Of a stretch of 64,000 nucleotides of DNA, positions 25,853 through 36,521 are shown piece after piece. The notes under the pieces were generated by a model, which saw only the letters and a list, made by a program, of their open reading frames with translations, was not told the DNA's origin and did not search any database. Position numbers and translations under genes: made by a program. The DNA is from Lactobacillus paragasseri (lineage in GTDB: Bacteria > Bacillota > Bacilli > Lactobacillales > Lactobacillaceae): the NCBI RefSeq assembly GCF_003584685.1, contig NZ_AP018549.1, forward strand, positions 1,302,001-1,366,000, written 5' to 3'. Numbering within the stretch: the first letter of the stretch is position 1; every line of letters begins with the position of its first letter.

Positions 25853-26956
25853 TTACTCTTCTCCTTCATATGCCTCTAAACGTTTATCAAATTCTGCTTC
25901 GCTTTCACCAAAACGCATCACATGAATGTCCTCAGGATCAAAATATACCCCTACTTCTTTTCCAATGCTAGTTGGATTAGTCGAGTGAATCAGCCATTCA
26001 TTTTCATCACTATCAATGGCCTTAATTTCAAAATGATCTCCCAAAAAGAGCTGACTTTCAACCATAACTCTTAACTTTCCATGTTCAATATCAGTAATAT
26101 CTAGATCTTCAGGCCTTAAAACGACCTCTACTTTTTCTCCTGGTTTAATTCCTGCATCAGCACATTCAAAACGGTGATTACCGAATTCCACTTCATAATC
26201 TTTAATCATTCTTCCGCTCAGAATATTTGAATCACCTATAAAGCGAGCTACGAAATCATTAACTGGTTCATCATAAATATCAACTGGACTTCCACTTTGT
26301 TGGATTTTTCCTTCATTTAAAACAAAAATTTCATCACTCATAGCCAAAGCCTCTTCTTGATCATGAGTAACAAAAATAAAGGTAATTCCTAACTTTTTTT
26401 GGATTTCACGCAATTCAAATTGCATATCTTTTCTTAAACGCTTATCTAAAGCAGATAAAGACTCGTCTAAAAGTAGAACTTTTGGCTGATTCACAATTGC
26501 TCTTGCAATTGCAACACGTTGTTGCTGCCCACCACTTAATTCAGAAATTTCGCGATTTGCAAAGCCATCTAACTGAACCATATGAAGAGCTTCTTTAACA
26601 GCTAACTTTATTTCTTGCTTATCTTTTTTCTTGATTTGCAAACCAAAAGCAACATTTTCAAAAACATTCATATGCGGAAATAAGGCATAATTTTGGAAAA
26701 CCGTATTAATTTTTCTCTTGGCTGCATCCAAGTTGGTAATATCTTTTCCATCAAAAAATACTTGACCACTTGTTGGTTCACTAAATCCAGCAATTATTCT
26801 TAAAATAGTTGTCTTGCCTGATCCTGATGGCCCTAATAAAGAATAGAATTTCCCTGATTCAATCGTTAAATTAATATCTTTTAGAGCCACAAACCCATCG
26901 TCATACTCTTTACGCACATGCGTTAATTTAATAATATCGCTCAACTTTTTCACCAT
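25853..26956 (-). CDS. potA: Spermidine/putrescine ABC transporter ATPase
   Basis: 367 residues: ABC domain with Walker [10 protein letters not shown] (about 42-50), signature LSGGQQQR, Walker B VLLLDES and H-loop THDQEEA, then a C-terminal TOBE-type regulatory domain (about 270-350). It fuels polyamine import. Start is not firm: ATG 26956 lies only 6 nt after the U run of a hairpin and has no good SD; TTG 26944 ([10 protein letters not shown]) is preceded by GGTGA. See findings for the hairpin. Confidence 0.93.
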   Translation of the reverse strand: MVKKLSDIIKLTHVRKEYDDGFVALKDINLTIESGKFYSLLGPSGSGKTTILRIIAGFSEPTSGQVFFDGKDITNLDAAKRKINTVFQNYALFPHMNVFENVAFGLQIKKKDKQEIKLAVKEALHMVQLDGFANREISELSGGQQQRVAIARAIVNQPKVLLLDESLSALDKRLRKDMQFELREIQKKLGITFIFVTHDQEEALAMSDEIFVLNEGKIQQSGSPVDIYDEPVNDFVARFIGDSNILSGRMIKDYEVEFGNHRFECADAGIKPGEKVEVVLRPEDLDITDIEHGKLRVMVESQLFLGDHFEIKAIDSDENEWLIHSTNPTSIGKEVGVYFDPEDIHVMRFGESEAEFDKRLEAYEGEE

Positions 26957-26962
26957 CTCATC

Positions 26963-26993
26963 AAAAAAGCTACAAGCCGTTACTTGTAGCTTT
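26963..26993 (-). terminator. Hairpin between murB and potA
   Basis: AAAGCTACAAG / CTTGTAGCTTT (11 bp, 6-nt loop) followed by TTTTTT on the minus strand, 10 nt beyond the murB stop and 6 nt before the potA ATG. It looks like a complete intrinsic terminator, but no room exists for a promoter downstream of it, so potABCD must depend on read-through or a promoter inside murB. Confidence 0.75.
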
Positions 26994-27003
26994 GTCGTAG
27001 TAT

Positions 27004-27909
27004 CTAATCTTTTTCTTTTCCTATAATTCTTACTTCAGTTTGCAAATCAACATCAAAATCTTTTTTGATCGTCTTTTGAATTAAATGAATTAAATCTAAA
27101 TAATCAGTAGCTGTAGCACCACCAACATTAATAATAAAGCCAGCATGCTTCATTGAATCTTCGGCACCACCAATTCTTTTTCCCTGAAGACCCGCTTTAA
27201 TTATCATTGGACCCACAAAGTGGCCTGTTGGACGCTTAAAGACGCTTCCACATGAAGGATATTCAAGTGGTTGCTTTGCTCTACGTAAGCCATTAAAGTA
27301 TTCCATTTTAGCCTTAATGGCCCACTTATCTCCTGGTTCAAGTCCAAAAGTAGCACTGATTACTATATCTCCAGTTTCCTGAACTAGTGAATGACGATAG
27401 CCAAATTCCATTTCATCGTGAGTATAAGTTTTAAATTCGCCTTCACGAGTTAAGACCCGAACAGATTTAATGACAAATTCTGTCTCGCCACCGTAAGCAC
27501 CAGCATTCATGAAGACAGCTCCACCAACACTACCAGGGATACCAGCTGCAAACTCTAAACCACTTAAGCCGGCCTCACATGCTGCTTCAGATGTATCAAT
27601 AATTCTAGCGCCAGCATCTGCAGTAACTGTTGCTTCTTCTTGGTTAGCAACAATTTCATCCATCTTAGTAAGAATTAAAACTAGACCTGAAATTCCTCCA
27701 TCTCTAATAATTAAGTTAGAAGCATTTCCAATAACAGTCAAAGGTAGGTTATTAGTTTTAACTGTTTCCACTAAGATTTTTAATTCATCTAAATTTTTAG
27801 GAAAAGCAAGATATTGCGCAGGTCCACCGGTCTTAGTAAACGTAAAGCGGCTCAATGGAATATTTTCTTGAATATCAATTCCCTGTTTTTTTAAGTCCAT
27901 TAGTTGCAT
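27004..27909 (-). CDS. murB: UDP-N-acetylenolpyruvoylglucosamine reductase
   Basis: 301 residues, FAD-dependent. [37 protein letters not shown] and [11 protein letters not shown] are MurB signatures; the proton-donor Ser is in CGSVFKR and the late catalytic Glu is probably in TEVRIIG. It reduces enolpyruvyl-UDP-GlcNAc to UDP-MurNAc, the committed step towards peptidoglycan. Start ATG 27909 has GAGAG 7 nt upstream; a TTG at 27915 and an ATG at 27900 are alternatives. Directly upstream of pot genes, an order also seen in streptococci. Confidence 0.95.
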   Translation of the reverse strand: MQLMDLKKQGIDIQENIPLSRFTFTKTGGPAQYLAFPKNLDELKILVETVKTNNLPLTVIGNASNLIIRDGGISGLVLILTKMDEIVANQEEATVTADAGARIIDTSEAACEAGLSGLEFAAGIPGSVGGAVFMNAGAYGGETEFVIKSVRVLTREGEFKTYTHDEMEFGYRHSLVQETGDIVISATFGLEPGDKWAIKAKMEYFNGLRRAKQPLEYPSCGSVFKRPTGHFVGPMIIKAGLQGKRIGGAEDSMKHAGFIINVGGATATDYLDLIHLIQKTIKKDFDVDLQTEVRIIGKEKD

Positions 27910-28027
27910 TTTCAATCTCTCTTTTCCTTAAATAATCGTCCCTTTAATCATACCGCAATAAATAGCTAGTTTTCTACCTTAAGTGTTATACTAAAAAGAA
28001 AAATAATATTTTATTTAGGGGATAAAA

Positions 28028-28561
28028 ATGAACTTTACTGCAATGGATTTTGAAACGGCAAACAGTCATCCTGAAAGTGCATGTTCTCTTGCCTTGGTTA
28101 TGGTTAGAAACAATGAAATTGTCGACCGTTTTTATACAGTTATTAATCCGCAAATGCCTTTTGATGGTCGAAATATCAGAGTTCATGGTATTACTGCCGA
28201 AGACGTTAAAAATGCACCAACAATGGCTGAAGTTTGGCCTAAAATAAAAAAATTGTATCAACCCGGAATGTTAGTAGCTGCTCATAATGCACGGTTTGAC
28301 TGCCGGGTAATGGAAAAGTCGCTCGCCCGCTATAATATTCCAGCTCCTCACTACTTTGCAATTGATACTTTAGCAACTAGCAAGGCGTTCGAACCTGATC
28401 TTCCTAATCACAAATTAGACACAGTGTCAGAAGCTTTAAATATTAACTTATGGCATCACCATAACGCTTTAAGTGATAGTGAAGCTTGTGCGGGAATTTT
28501 AATTGAAGAAAATAAACGTGTTGGAGATGATCCAATCAAAAAAATGGTTAAGCCAATCTAA
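28028..28561 (+). CDS. DnaQ-like 3'-5' exonuclease
   Basis: 177 residues of the DEDDh family. Exo I FTAMDFETAN (Asp and Glu ligands), Exo II AAHNARFDCRVM and Exo III HHNALSDSEA with catalytic His/Asp. It resembles the proofreading domain of DNA polymerase III (epsilon/PolC) as a free-standing protein, so a role in DNA or RNA trimming is likely but unproven. RBS AGGGGA upstream. The only plus-strand gene in this stretch. Confidence 0.88.
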   Translation: MNFTAMDFETANSHPESACSLALVMVRNNEIVDRFYTVINPQMPFDGRNIRVHGITAEDVKNAPTMAEVWPKIKKLYQPGMLVAAHNARFDCRVMEKSLARYNIPAPHYFAIDTLATSKAFEPDLPNHKLDTVSEALNINLWHHHNALSDSEACAGILIEENKRVGDDPIKKMVKPI

Positions 28562-28575
28562 GCTTAACCATTTTT
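28541..28575. terminator. Bidirectional terminator
   Basis: AAAATGGTTAAG / CTTAACCATTTT with a 10-nt loop, overlapping the last codons of the exonuclease gene and ending at the tsaE stop. U-rich in both directions; serves both convergent genes. Confidence 0.8.
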
Positions 28576-28576
28576 A

Positions 28577-29053
28577 TTATTCAAAAGATCTTTTTATATC
28601 TGATAACCAAGCTTGGTTTCTCTTACCAACAGCTTTAAATTCAACTATTCGTTTGGTTGAATCCCATGAATCATCAATCCGCTTAATCGTTACTTCAAGA
28701 TAATCGTTTGGCAAATCACCAATAATAAATTGTGGCCACTCAATTACCACTAATCCGTCTTCGGCTAGATATCCAGGCATATCAATACTTGATAAGTCAC
28801 CATCTTCTAGTCGATACATATCCATATGAAACAGTGGCATTTTACCTTCACGATATTCTCTAACAATTGTAAATGTTGGGCTTTTAACAGGACGTCTAAT
28901 ACCTAATGACCGAGCAATTCCTTTAGTCAGAGTGGTTTTTCCAGCACCTAAATCACCAGATAAGAGGAGCAGGTCATGTCCCTGGCTACTTTTTCCAATT
29001 GCCTGACCTAATTTTTGCATTTGTTCATCAGAATTTATTTCTAATGATTCCAT
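28577..29053 (-). CDS. tsaE: tRNA threonylcarbamoyladenosine synthesis ATPase TsaE
   Basis: 158 residues, family size. Walker A GDLGAGKTTLTKGIA (about 33-47), SPTFTIVREY (switch) and HMDMYRLEDGDL are TsaE signatures. It acts with TsaB and TsaD to make t6A at position 37 of ANN-decoding tRNAs. Its ATG follows the pta stop by 1 nt, so the two are translated together. Confidence 0.95.
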   Translation of the reverse strand: MESLEINSDEQMQKLGQAIGKSSQGHDLLLLSGDLGAGKTTLTKGIARSLGIRRPVKSPTFTIVREYREGKMPLFHMDMYRLEDGDLSSIDMPGYLAEDGLVVIEWPQFIIGDLPNDYLEVTIKRIDDSWDSTKRIVEFKAVGKRNQAWLSDIKRSFE

Positions 29054-29054
29054 T

Positions 29055-30032
29055 TTACTTCTCCATGTTTGCTTGAGCAGCAGTTAAAATAGCTAATAAG
29101 TATACATCCTCTGTTTTACATCCACGTGATAAGTCGTTAATTGGAGCAGCTAATCCTTGCAATACAGGCCCAATTGCACTAAAGCCACCTAAACGCTCAG
29201 CAACCTTATACGAAATATTACCTGACTGAAGTTCAGGGAAAATAAAAACATTAGCATGTCCAGCAACTGCAGAACCTGGAGCTTTTGCTTCTCCTACGCG
29301 CGGAACAATAGCGGCATCAAATTGTAATTCGCCATCACAAACTAAATCTGGATATTTTTGATGTACTAAATTAGTCGCATCTTGGACTTTAGTTACCATT
29401 GCTCCTTTTGCTGAGCCCTTAGTCGAAAAACTAAGCATTGCAATTTTAGGATCAAGCCCAATCATTTCAGCTGTTTTACTGGATTGATAAGCAATTTCGG
29501 CTAATGTCTCACTATCAGGATCAATATTAATTGCGCAATCCGCAAATATATATTTTTCGTCTCCACGTTCCATAATCATCGCACCTGAAACACGGCTCAT
29601 TCCCTTTTTAGTTTTAATAATCTGCAGAGCTGGACGAACAGTATTAGCTGTTGAATGAGTAGCACCAGAAACCATTCCATTAGCTTTTCCTTCATATACT
29701 AACATGGTACCAAAATAAGAAACATCTTGTAGAATTTTTTTTGCTTCTGCTAAAGTATTCTTTCCTTTTCTTAATTCCACAAAATCTTGGCACATTTTTT
29801 CAAAATCTGGGTAGACAGCCGGATTAATAATCTCAATTGAACCTAAATCAACATTTAATTTTTCAGCAGATTTTATCACTTCATCGGGTTTTCCTAACAA
29901 AAGTGGTTCAACAATTCCCTCTTCTGCAAGACGAACAGCAGCCTTAATTATTCGCTCATCATTTCCTTCAGGAAAAACAATCACTTTTTTTGATTCTTCT
30001 GCTTTTTTCTTAAGTGAGTCAAATACTTTCAT
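29055..30032 (-). CDS. pta: Phosphate acetyltransferase
   Basis: 325 residues, the short single-domain form. Signatures: VFPEGNDERIIKAA at about 19-32, GMVSGATHSTANTVRPALQI and the C-terminal GPVLQGLAAPINDLSRGC. It interconverts acetyl-CoA and acetyl phosphate, feeding acetate kinase (5.8-7.0 kb). RBS GAAAGG lies 9 nt before the ATG. Clustered with ung upstream and tsaE downstream, an order common in lactobacilli. Confidence 0.96.
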   Translation of the reverse strand: MKVFDSLKKKAEESKKVIVFPEGNDERIIKAAVRLAEEGIVEPLLLGKPDEVIKSAEKLNVDLGSIEIINPAVYPDFEKMCQDFVELRKGKNTLAEAKKILQDVSYFGTMLVYEGKANGMVSGATHSTANTVRPALQIIKTKKGMSRVSGAMIMERGDEKYIFADCAINIDPDSETLAEIAYQSSKTAEMIGLDPKIAMLSFSTKGSAKGAMVTKVQDATNLVHQKYPDLVCDGELQFDAAIVPRVGEAKAPGSAVAGHANVFIFPELQSGNISYKVAERLGGFSAIGPVLQGLAAPINDLSRGCKTEDVYLLAILTAAQANMEK

Positions 30033-30103
30033 AACAAATTAAGCCTTTCTTTTTATCTCTAGCTAATATTTTACAATTTCAAAGCTTTTTCTCAAAACAA
30101 AAA

Positions 30104-30799
30104 CTATGCCATATCTGATTGGCTTACTTCCTGTGGCAATTGCCAATCAATTGGACTCTCACCAAATTTAGTCAAGGCATCATTACATCTCGAAAACGGA
30201 CGGGAACCAAAGAAACCACGGTCTGCTGAAAAAGGACTAGGATGCGCAGACTTGATAATGACATTCTTTTCTTCATCAATTAACGGAATTTTATTTTGAG
30301 CAAATCTTCCCCACAAAATAAATACAACTTTTCCGCGATCGCTAAGAGCTTTAATAGCTGCATCAGTGACTATTTCCCAACCTTTTCCCTGATGTCCATT
30401 GGCATTTCCATAAGGCACTGTTAATACTGCATTAAGCAATAAAACTCCCTGATCTGCCCACTTTTTCAAATAACCATGATTTACTGGAATGGCACCAACA
30501 TCATCATACAATTCTTTATAGATATTTTTTAACGATGGCGGCAAAGCAACACCAGGATTAACACTGAAACTCATTCCCGTAGCTTGTCCTGGGTTATGAT
30601 AAGGATCTTGGCCTAAGATCACAACCTTAGTATCTGCAAAAGAAGTCAATTTAAAAGCAGTAAAAATATGATACATATCTGGAAAAATCTGCTTTGTTTG
30701 ATATTCACTTTTTAGAAAATCATGTAATTTTTGATATTGTTCACTCTCAAAAGCGGGTGCTAAAATTTCATCCCAATCATTTCCAATTAATTTTTTCAT
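30104..30799 (-). CDS. ung: Uracil-DNA glycosylase (family 1)
   Basis: 231 residues. The water-activating motif [16 protein letters not shown] (about 66-81), LLLNAVLTV and [11 protein letters not shown] (leucine-loop region) are family-1 UDG signatures. It removes uracil from DNA to start base-excision repair. Start ATG 30799 has GAGGAT about 9 nt upstream; longer upstream reading frame lacks family similarity. Confidence 0.96.
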   Translation of the reverse strand: MKKLIGNDWDEILAPAFESEQYQKLHDFLKSEYQTKQIFPDMYHIFTAFKLTSFADTKVVILGQDPYHNPGQATGMSFSVNPGVALPPSLKNIYKELYDDVGAIPVNHGYLKKWADQGVLLLNAVLTVPYGNANGHQGKGWEIVTDAAIKALSDRGKVVFILWGRFAQNKIPLIDEEKNVIIKSAHPSPFSADRGFFGSRPFSRCNDALTKFGESPIDWQLPQEVSQSDMA

Positions 30800-30875
30800 A
30801 TTTATTCTATCCTCTTGTATCTCTAAGAAATCCAAGTTCATGATATCATATAGATAAAAGATCGGAGGACTTAAA

Positions 30876-31736
30876 ATGATTAAACTTATTGCAAGCGATA
30901 TGGATGGCACACTATTAAATAAACAAATGCAAATTTCATCTGAAAATATTTCTGCTATTAAAGAAGCACAAGCTAAAGGAATCGAATTTTTAGTAGCAAC
31001 TGGGCGGGCACCTTCTGAGTCGCAAGGAATATTGGCAAAAGCTGGACTTCACACTGGTTTCATTAACTTAAATGGTGCAATGGTTTTTAATACGGCGGGC
31101 AAATTAATTGTAAATGAGCCAATACCTAAAGAAGAGAGCTTCAAGATTAATAAGTTACTTAAAGATTCTGGCTTCTATTTTGAGATAGTGGGAGCAGATC
31201 ATGTTTATTCTGATTCTCGTTTGCGAAGGATTGCTAACTTTTCTGATCTTTTAGTTGACCTTAATAAAAAACTAACTTTCAAAAAAGCAGTTTCTTTTGC
31301 TGCTGGCTCCGACGAAATCATGAAAATCAAATACGTCCCTGATTTTAAAGACCTACTTAAAAAGCCATCATTTGAAGTAATGAAATTTGTCGCTTTTCAT
31401 CCAGATGGTCCAAAAGTCTTTAATCATATTCGCGAAGAAATTAAAAAAATTGGTGATTTAATTGTTACTGCAAGTTCTTCAACTAACATTGAAATAAATA
31501 ATATTAAGGCTCAAAAAGGAATTGCTTTAATGGATTACGCAAAACTGCAGGGCTATCAGCCTAATGAAGTGATGGCTATTGGTGATAATCTTAATGACGA
31601 ATCAATGATTCAAATGGCCGGTATTGGTGTTGCAATGGAAAATGCCGCACCTGAAATCAAAAAAATTGCTAATTTTATTACTAAAACCAATAATGAGAAT
31701 GGTGTTGCATATGCAATTCGCCATTTCTGTAAATAA
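30876..31736 (+). CDS. Cof-type HAD-IIB phosphatase
   Basis: 286 residues. Motifs: [11 protein letters not shown] (I), ATGRAP (II), Lys of [11 protein letters not shown] (III) and [13 protein letters not shown] (IV) with a C2-type cap. Sister of the HAD gene at 19 kb but not a close copy. Substrate unknown; sugar phosphates or flavin nucleotides are typical. RBS CGGAGG precedes the ATG. Divergent from ung. Confidence 0.88.
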   Translation: MIKLIASDMDGTLLNKQMQISSENISAIKEAQAKGIEFLVATGRAPSESQGILAKAGLHTGFINLNGAMVFNTAGKLIVNEPIPKEESFKINKLLKDSGFYFEIVGADHVYSDSRLRRIANFSDLLVDLNKKLTFKKAVSFAAGSDEIMKIKYVPDFKDLLKKPSFEVMKFVAFHPDGPKVFNHIREEIKKIGDLIVTASSSTNIEINNIKAQKGIALMDYAKLQGYQPNEVMAIGDNLNDESMIQMAGIGVAMENAAPEIKKIANFITKTNNENGVAYAIRHFCK

Positions 31737-31766
31737 ACATAATTTTCCCTAAAGGCAGATGAAATT

Positions 31767-32282
31767 ATGCGTTATACTGTCCAACTTACCCAAGGTCAAA
31801 CTTGTGGTCAAATCCCGGTCAAAAACCACCAGGGAGAGATTGTCTATATTTTAAAAGGAAACCTTAATGAGTTTAATCAACCGATCATTCTCACTGATAT
31901 TAATCATGTTGAGATTGGGCGGCTCTATTTAGACTCTAATCTTCTTCTAACTAGCTATAGCGTTGATGTAATCAACCACTCCCTAGTCAAAGTAAAAAAA
32001 ATAAATAGTCGGTTTGCAAATTTATTCTATATTACTAGATTAAACTATTGGATTAAAGGAAGTTTAAAACAAGGCAGATATAGTTTTTATTCAGGCATTA
32101 AAAAAGTGGCTAGCGTTTGTTCGCTAGTCACTGATGCTGGACTTACTTGGAGCTGTGATATTTCACGTCCCGAAGATGTCCCTTTTATTATTTTAATTAG
32201 TCTGCTCTTCACACAATGGCATACTAAACCTTTATTCCTACCAACTTTTAATTTTCAAAATAGAGTTAACGCTCTCTCTTAG
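31767..32282 (+). CDS. LURP-one/tubby-like C2 domain protein
   Basis: 171 residues with a string of beta strands: GEIVYILKGNL, GRLYLDSNLLLTSYSV, RLNYWIKGSL, GRYSFYSGIKKVASVCSLV. This fits the YxjI/LURP-one-related beta-barrel of bacteria, a lipid- or membrane-associated fold of unknown role. Assignment is from pattern only. It follows the HAD gene by 30 nt and may be co-transcribed. Its TAG overlaps, by 2 nt, the stop of the convergent regulator gene. Confidence 0.55.
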   Translation: MRYTVQLTQGQTCGQIPVKNHQGEIVYILKGNLNEFNQPIILTDINHVEIGRLYLDSNLLLTSYSVDVINHSLVKVKKINSRFANLFYITRLNYWIKGSLKQGRYSFYSGIKKVASVCSLVTDAGLTWSCDISRPEDVPFIILISLLFTQWHTKPLFLPTFNFQNRVNALS

Positions 32283-32848
32283 TCGTAGTTTAAGTAGTAG
32301 TGTGAGAAATTAAAGACTTGAAATTTATGAGAACAAATTTGTTTTTGAAAATCAATCAATTCAATAATAATCGCTAATTCTTCCAGTAAGAAACTATAGT
32401 TTTTATTACATCCATGGCTAATCCAAAAACAAATTCGATCATATAACAAGTTGGTCAATTGTTTAAGTATAAGTTCTGAAAAACTTCCTCTTTTATAAAC
32501 ATAAGATCGAATATACCGAAAGAAATGCTCTTTCATCTTTTCACACATACAATCTTGTTCACTTAAATGATAAGCATTATAAAAATACTGTTTATTTTTC
32601 TGAATATATTCACATAAAACATTAAGAAGTTGATTTAGACTTTCTTTTTTGTTTTTGCGTAATTCTTTTCTTAATTCAAACAAAATACAGGCTTCGATAC
32701 AGTTATTTATCTTTCCATATCGTAAGTAAAAAGTTTTTCGACTAATTTTTGCTTTACTACAAAGTTTCGAAATATTTACTTTCTTTACATTTGGTTCAGA
32801 TAACATACTATGTAAAGCTATTTTAACTCTTTCCAATTCTGCCAACAT
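32279..32848 (-). CDS. TetR-like transcriptional regulator
   Basis: 189 residues. N-terminal helix-turn-helix VNISKLCSKAKISRKTFYLRYGK (about 25-47; motif key residues Ser/Arg/Thr-Phe-Tyr) matches the TetR/AcrR reading head in DhaS-like proteins. The C-terminal helical domain is Cys- and Tyr-rich and has no recognisable ligand pocket. Its targets are unknown; no transporter or enzyme is divergent with it. Base composition is more AT-rich than neighbours, which may hint at recent acquisition. Confidence 0.7.
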   Translation of the reverse strand: MLAELERVKIALHSMLSEPNVKKVNISKLCSKAKISRKTFYLRYGKINNCIEACILFELRKELRKNKKESLNQLLNVLCEYIQKNKQYFYNAYHLSEQDCMCEKMKEHFFRYIRSYVYKRGSFSELILKQLTNLLYDRICFWISHGCNKNYSFLLEELAIIIELIDFQKQICSHKFQVFNFSHYYLNYD

Positions 32849-32993
32849 CTCATTTTTATTTCCTTTCTAAAAAAAGGATCACGCTACCTTTCTATGACTG
32901 ACAGTTTTATTACTTTATCAGGTTTTATCAATCTAGACAATAGTAATAATGTAAATAGTGTTATTTTTAAATATTTCTTTAAATTTAATAATC

Positions 32994-33037
32994 AAAAAAG
33001 AGAATTAATCTATTTAACCTACGATTAATTCTCTTTT
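32994..33037 (-). terminator. Terminator of acetyltransferase gene
   Basis: AAAAGAGAATTAATC / GATTAATTCTCTTTT with a 12-nt loop, U run on both sides. Placed between the acetyltransferase stop and the TetR-like gene's upstream region. The rest of 32849-32993 holds only a likely regulator promoter. Confidence 0.8.
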
Positions 33038-33040
33038 GAT

Positions 33041-33610
33041 TTAATTAACTTTTTTAACCATATGATTATACATACGGTCTCCTATCGTCATTGTCGAAGT
33101 TGTTTTAAAGCCCATGTAATCATACAGACGAGCTGCTCTAGGATTATCTTGATCAACGTTCAAACTGATCTTTTTATATCCCTTCTGCTTAGCAACTTCA
33201 GGAGCAAACTTAATTAATTGCTGTCCAATACCTTCTCCCCAATGTTTGGGAGAAACTGCAATAGCATCCAGATACCATTCATGTGGCAATGCTTCTTTAT
33301 CTGAAAAAATGATTGCATCAAGAGGCAGTCCGACCTTAGGATATGAACTTTTTAATGAAATATCAATTAGTCCTTGATCATCATAACCATACATTACCAT
33401 TATCCCAACTGGACGATCCATTTCATCTGCTTCTACCCACATTCGATTATGAGAATACCGATAATGAGGTGAATAGAAGCCATGCTTCATCAAATCATAG
33501 AATTGACTTTCTGGAAGTGCTTTAATGGTATCCATATCCATTTCATCAAAAATTTGTTTTAAAATTGGAAAAACTAACGGGAAATCAGTTAATTTTGCCT
33601 TTCTAATCAT
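33041..33610 (-). CDS. GNAT family N-acetyltransferase
   Basis: 189 residues. GNAT motif A appears as LDAIAVSPKHWGEGIGQQLI (acetyl-CoA loop WGEGIG) and motif B as NVDQDNPRAARLYDYMGFKTT. Substrate unknown (protein amino-termini or small amines are typical). It follows smpB by 17 nt and is likely part of the secG-rnr-smpB transcript, ended by its own terminator. Confidence 0.85.
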   Translation of the reverse strand: MIRKAKLTDFPLVFPILKQIFDEMDMDTIKALPESQFYDLMKHGFYSPHYRYSHNRMWVEADEMDRPVGIMVMYGYDDQGLIDISLKSSYPKVGLPLDAIIFSDKEALPHEWYLDAIAVSPKHWGEGIGQQLIKFAPEVAKQKGYKKISLNVDQDNPRAARLYDYMGFKTTSTMTIGDRMYNHMVKKVN

Positions 33611-33627
33611 TTTACCTACCTACTTAA

Positions 33628-34083
33628 TTAAATTCCATACTTGCGGTGAATTTCTCGATCTTGATCACGTTTTTTAATTGTTTGTCGCTTATCGTATTGC
33701 TTCTTCCCCTGACCAACGCCTATTAATACTTTGGCAAAACCATGCTTCAAATAAACTTTCAAAGGAATAATTGTCATTCCTTGTTGAGCTTGAATTCCAG
33801 CTAGACGAGCAATTTCTCTTTTATGAAGCAATAAGCGCCGTGATCTCAAAGGATCATGATTGTAGCGATTACCTTCTTTATATTCACTAATATGAACATT
33901 TTCTAAAAAAGCAGATCCATTAATTATTTGAACATATCCATCACGTAAATTAATTCTGCGAGCACGAACTGATTTAATCTCGGTACCAGTTAAAGCGATT
34001 CCTGCTTCAAGAGTATCTTTAATAAAATAGTCATGATTTGCCTTTTTATTCTGAGCAATCAAGTTATCTGCTTTTTGTTTCAT
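33628..34083 (-). CDS. smpB: SmpB, tmRNA-binding protein
   Basis: 151 residues, family length. The OB-fold motifs [21 protein letters not shown] and [23 protein letters not shown] are typical, and the basic C-terminal tail [14 protein letters not shown] enters the ribosomal mRNA path. It carries tmRNA (ssrA at 5.3-5.7 kb) to stalled ribosomes. Directly after rnr (14 nt), the usual order in Firmicutes. Confidence 0.97.
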   Translation of the reverse strand: MKQKADNLIAQNKKANHDYFIKDTLEAGIALTGTEIKSVRARRINLRDGYVQIINGSAFLENVHISEYKEGNRYNHDPLRSRRLLLHKREIARLAGIQAQQGMTIIPLKVYLKHGFAKVLIGVGQGKKQYDKRQTIKKRDQDREIHRKYGI

Positions 34084-34097
34084 CGTTTTCTTCCTAA

Positions 34098-36437
34098 TTA
34101 CTTTTTATTAGTTTTAACAGTTGTATTCTGACGATGGCGAATCTTAAAATTATGACCATTATTTACATGGAAAGATTTATTATTCTTACCATTATTATTT
34201 CTATGTCCCTTATTAAAGCTACGCTTACCGCGACTATAACCTCTTTGTGGACGTTTTTTGGCATTTGGATCATAAATTTCAAAGTCTAATTGATGTTGCT
34301 CAACATCTGCATTGATTAACTTAACCTTAATTGGCATTCCAATCTTAAATTGCTTGTGAGAATTGCGACCTGTTAAAGTCAATGACTTTTCATCAAAGTT
34401 GTAATAATCATCGTTTAAGTTAGAAATATGAATCAAACCTTCAACAGTATTTGGCAATTGAATAAACATCCCAAAACTTGTTACTGATGAAACAATAGCA
34501 TCAAAAGTTTGACCAACTTTATCAGCCATGAATTCCGTCATCTTCAAATCATTTACACCACGTTCAGTATCAATTGACTTTCTTTCTTGTGTTGAAGTTT
34601 GTTCAGCAACATCAGGAAGTTGTGACTTGAAATGCTTTTGGACATCCTTATCCATCTTTTTATCAGCATATTCATGAATCATTCGGTGGACCATTAAGTC
34701 AGAATAACGACGAATTGGAGAAGTAAAGTGAGTGTAGTATTTAGCCGCCAAACCGAAGTGACCAAGTGGTTCTGGAGAATAATGTGCTTGTTTCAAACTA
34801 CGAAGCATCATCATTTGCACAACTGCTTCTTCAGGTGTACCTTCAGTCTTAGCTACCACCTTCTGTAAATCTTTTGGTTTTACATCATTTGGATCAGCTT
34901 TTACATTTAAGCCAAATGCACTTACAAATTCAAAGAATGATTGCATCTTTTCTTGATCTGGAGTTTCGTGAACACGGTAAAGAAAAGGAACATGCTTCTT
35001 GTAATAATCTTCAGCAACTGTTTCATTCGCCATTAACATAAATGATTCAATCATTTTTTCAGCAGTACCACGTTCATGAAGAACAATATCAGTTGGCTTA
35101 CCTTTATCATCAACAATAATCTTAGCTTCTGGTTCTTCGAAATCAATTGCACCGCGTTGATGCCGTTGCTTATATAAAATACTGTGTAAGTCAGCCATAT
35201 CATGAAGCATTGGAGCAACGTCTTCATATTTTTGTTCTAGTTTTTCATGATTATTTGGATCAAGAACTTTATTAACGTTGTTATATGTTAAACGACCATG
35301 TGATTTCATAACTGATGGATATATTCTATAACCAACACGCTTACCTTCTGGTGTAATCTCCATATCACATGAAAGAACCAAACGTTCAACGCCTTCATTA
35401 AGCGAACAAATACCATTTGATAATCTGAATGGAAGCATTGGAATAACACGATCAACTAAGTAAGTACTATTGCCACGAGCAAAAGCTTCCTTATCTAAAG
35501 GACTTCCTTCTTTTACATAATGGGACACATCAGCAATATGTACACCTAGGTGATAATTACCATTAGGAAGCTTCCAAACTACTACAGCATCATCAAAGTC
35601 TTTCGAATCGTCCCCATCAATTGTTACAGCAGGTTGATCAGTAATATCAACACGTTTTGCTTTTTCTTCCTCTGTTACATGATCTGGAATATTATTTGCC
35701 TGATCCATAGCATCTTCAGGCCAATCAGTTCGAATATCATTGTCAACTACAATTGACATGATATCAACACCAGGATCATTCTTATTACCAATAGTTAAAA
35801 GAGCTACACCTTGCATTTCATCAGGTTGATCTTCGTTAGGATATTTGGTAATAGCAATTTTTACCATATCACCCATTTGTGGCTTAACACCGTTATCGGT
35901 GATATTAATCTTATATTTCTTTAACTTACGATTTTCACTAACAACATAACCGTAAAAGCCACTTGATTTTACTACTTCATCAGCATACGGATGAAATTCA
36001 CCAACTAAAGTTTCAACTCCACGTTCAGTAATTTCCTCAATTTTACCCTCGGGTCCTCTGCCATTCCATGGATTTGCACCTGCGATGATCTTTACTTTAA
36101 CATGGTCTCCATCAATTGCAAACTTAGTATTGTGCTTATCAATGAAAGCATCTTCCATACTTTCATCATCAAATTTAACAAAACCAAATCCTTTATCATT
36201 TGCTTTAAATGTACATTCAGCAACAGTATTCAATTGATTCAACTGATATTTTCCTTGACCATCAGTTACAATTTTTTTACTGTGCTCTAAAAAAGTTAAA
36301 GCTTTAACTAAATCTGGAAAATTTAGTCTTTGATTACGGCTAAGATCATTTTCAAGTTGATCTACATCGTATTGCTCTTGAGGATTATGTCTGAATGTCT
36401 CATAAACATCAGCTAAAACTCGTTCATTTTGTGTCAT
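34098..36437 (-). CDS. rnr: Ribonuclease R
   Basis: 779 residues. Order: N-terminal winged-helix-like region (1-80), cold-shock domains (about 80-235), catalytic RNB domain with [14 protein letters not shown] (about 275-290; metal-binding Asp) and the S1 domain (about 640-715), then a Lys/Arg/Asn-rich tail. A processive 3'-5' exonuclease that degrades structured RNA and, with SmpB-tmRNA, non-stop messages. Between secG and smpB, conserved order. Confidence 0.97.
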   Translation of the reverse strand: MTQNERVLADVYETFRHNPQEQYDVDQLENDLSRNQRLNFPDLVKALTFLEHSKKIVTDGQGKYQLNQLNTVAECTFKANDKGFGFVKFDDESMEDAFIDKHNTKFAIDGDHVKVKIIAGANPWNGRGPEGKIEEITERGVETLVGEFHPYADEVVKSSGFYGYVVSENRKLKKYKINITDNGVKPQMGDMVKIAITKYPNEDQPDEMQGVALLTIGNKNDPGVDIMSIVVDNDIRTDWPEDAMDQANNIPDHVTEEEKAKRVDITDQPAVTIDGDDSKDFDDAVVVWKLPNGNYHLGVHIADVSHYVKEGSPLDKEAFARGNSTYLVDRVIPMLPFRLSNGICSLNEGVERLVLSCDMEITPEGKRVGYRIYPSVMKSHGRLTYNNVNKVLDPNNHEKLEQKYEDVAPMLHDMADLHSILYKQRHQRGAIDFEEPEAKIIVDDKGKPTDIVLHERGTAEKMIESFMLMANETVAEDYYKKHVPFLYRVHETPDQEKMQSFFEFVSAFGLNVKADPNDVKPKDLQKVVAKTEGTPEEAVVQMMMLRSLKQAHYSPEPLGHFGLAAKYYTHFTSPIRRYSDLMVHRMIHEYADKKMDKDVQKHFKSQLPDVAEQTSTQERKSIDTERGVNDLKMTEFMADKVGQTFDAIVSSVTSFGMFIQLPNTVEGLIHISNLNDDYYNFDEKSLTLTGRNSHKQFKIGMPIKVKLINADVEQHQLDFEIYDPNAKKRPQRGYSRGKRSFNKGHRNNNGKNNKSFHVNNGHNFKIRHRQNTTVKTNKK

Positions 36438-36487
36438 TATCTAATTTGCCTCAATTTCTTTATAAGATAAGTTAAGCTAAAAGAAAT

Positions 36488-36521
36488 TAAAAAGCCCTCC
36501 TATGACCGGAAGGCTTTTTTT
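36488..36521 (-). terminator. Hairpin after secG
   Basis: Imperfect GC-rich stem AAAAGCC..TCC / GGA..GGCTTTTT followed by a U run, 1-30 nt past the secG stop. It would reduce but maybe not stop transcription into rnr. Confidence 0.65.

Noticed and set aside
35550..36290. Plus-strand frames opposite rnr
   Set aside because: Antisense to a well-conserved gene, no RBS, skewed composition.
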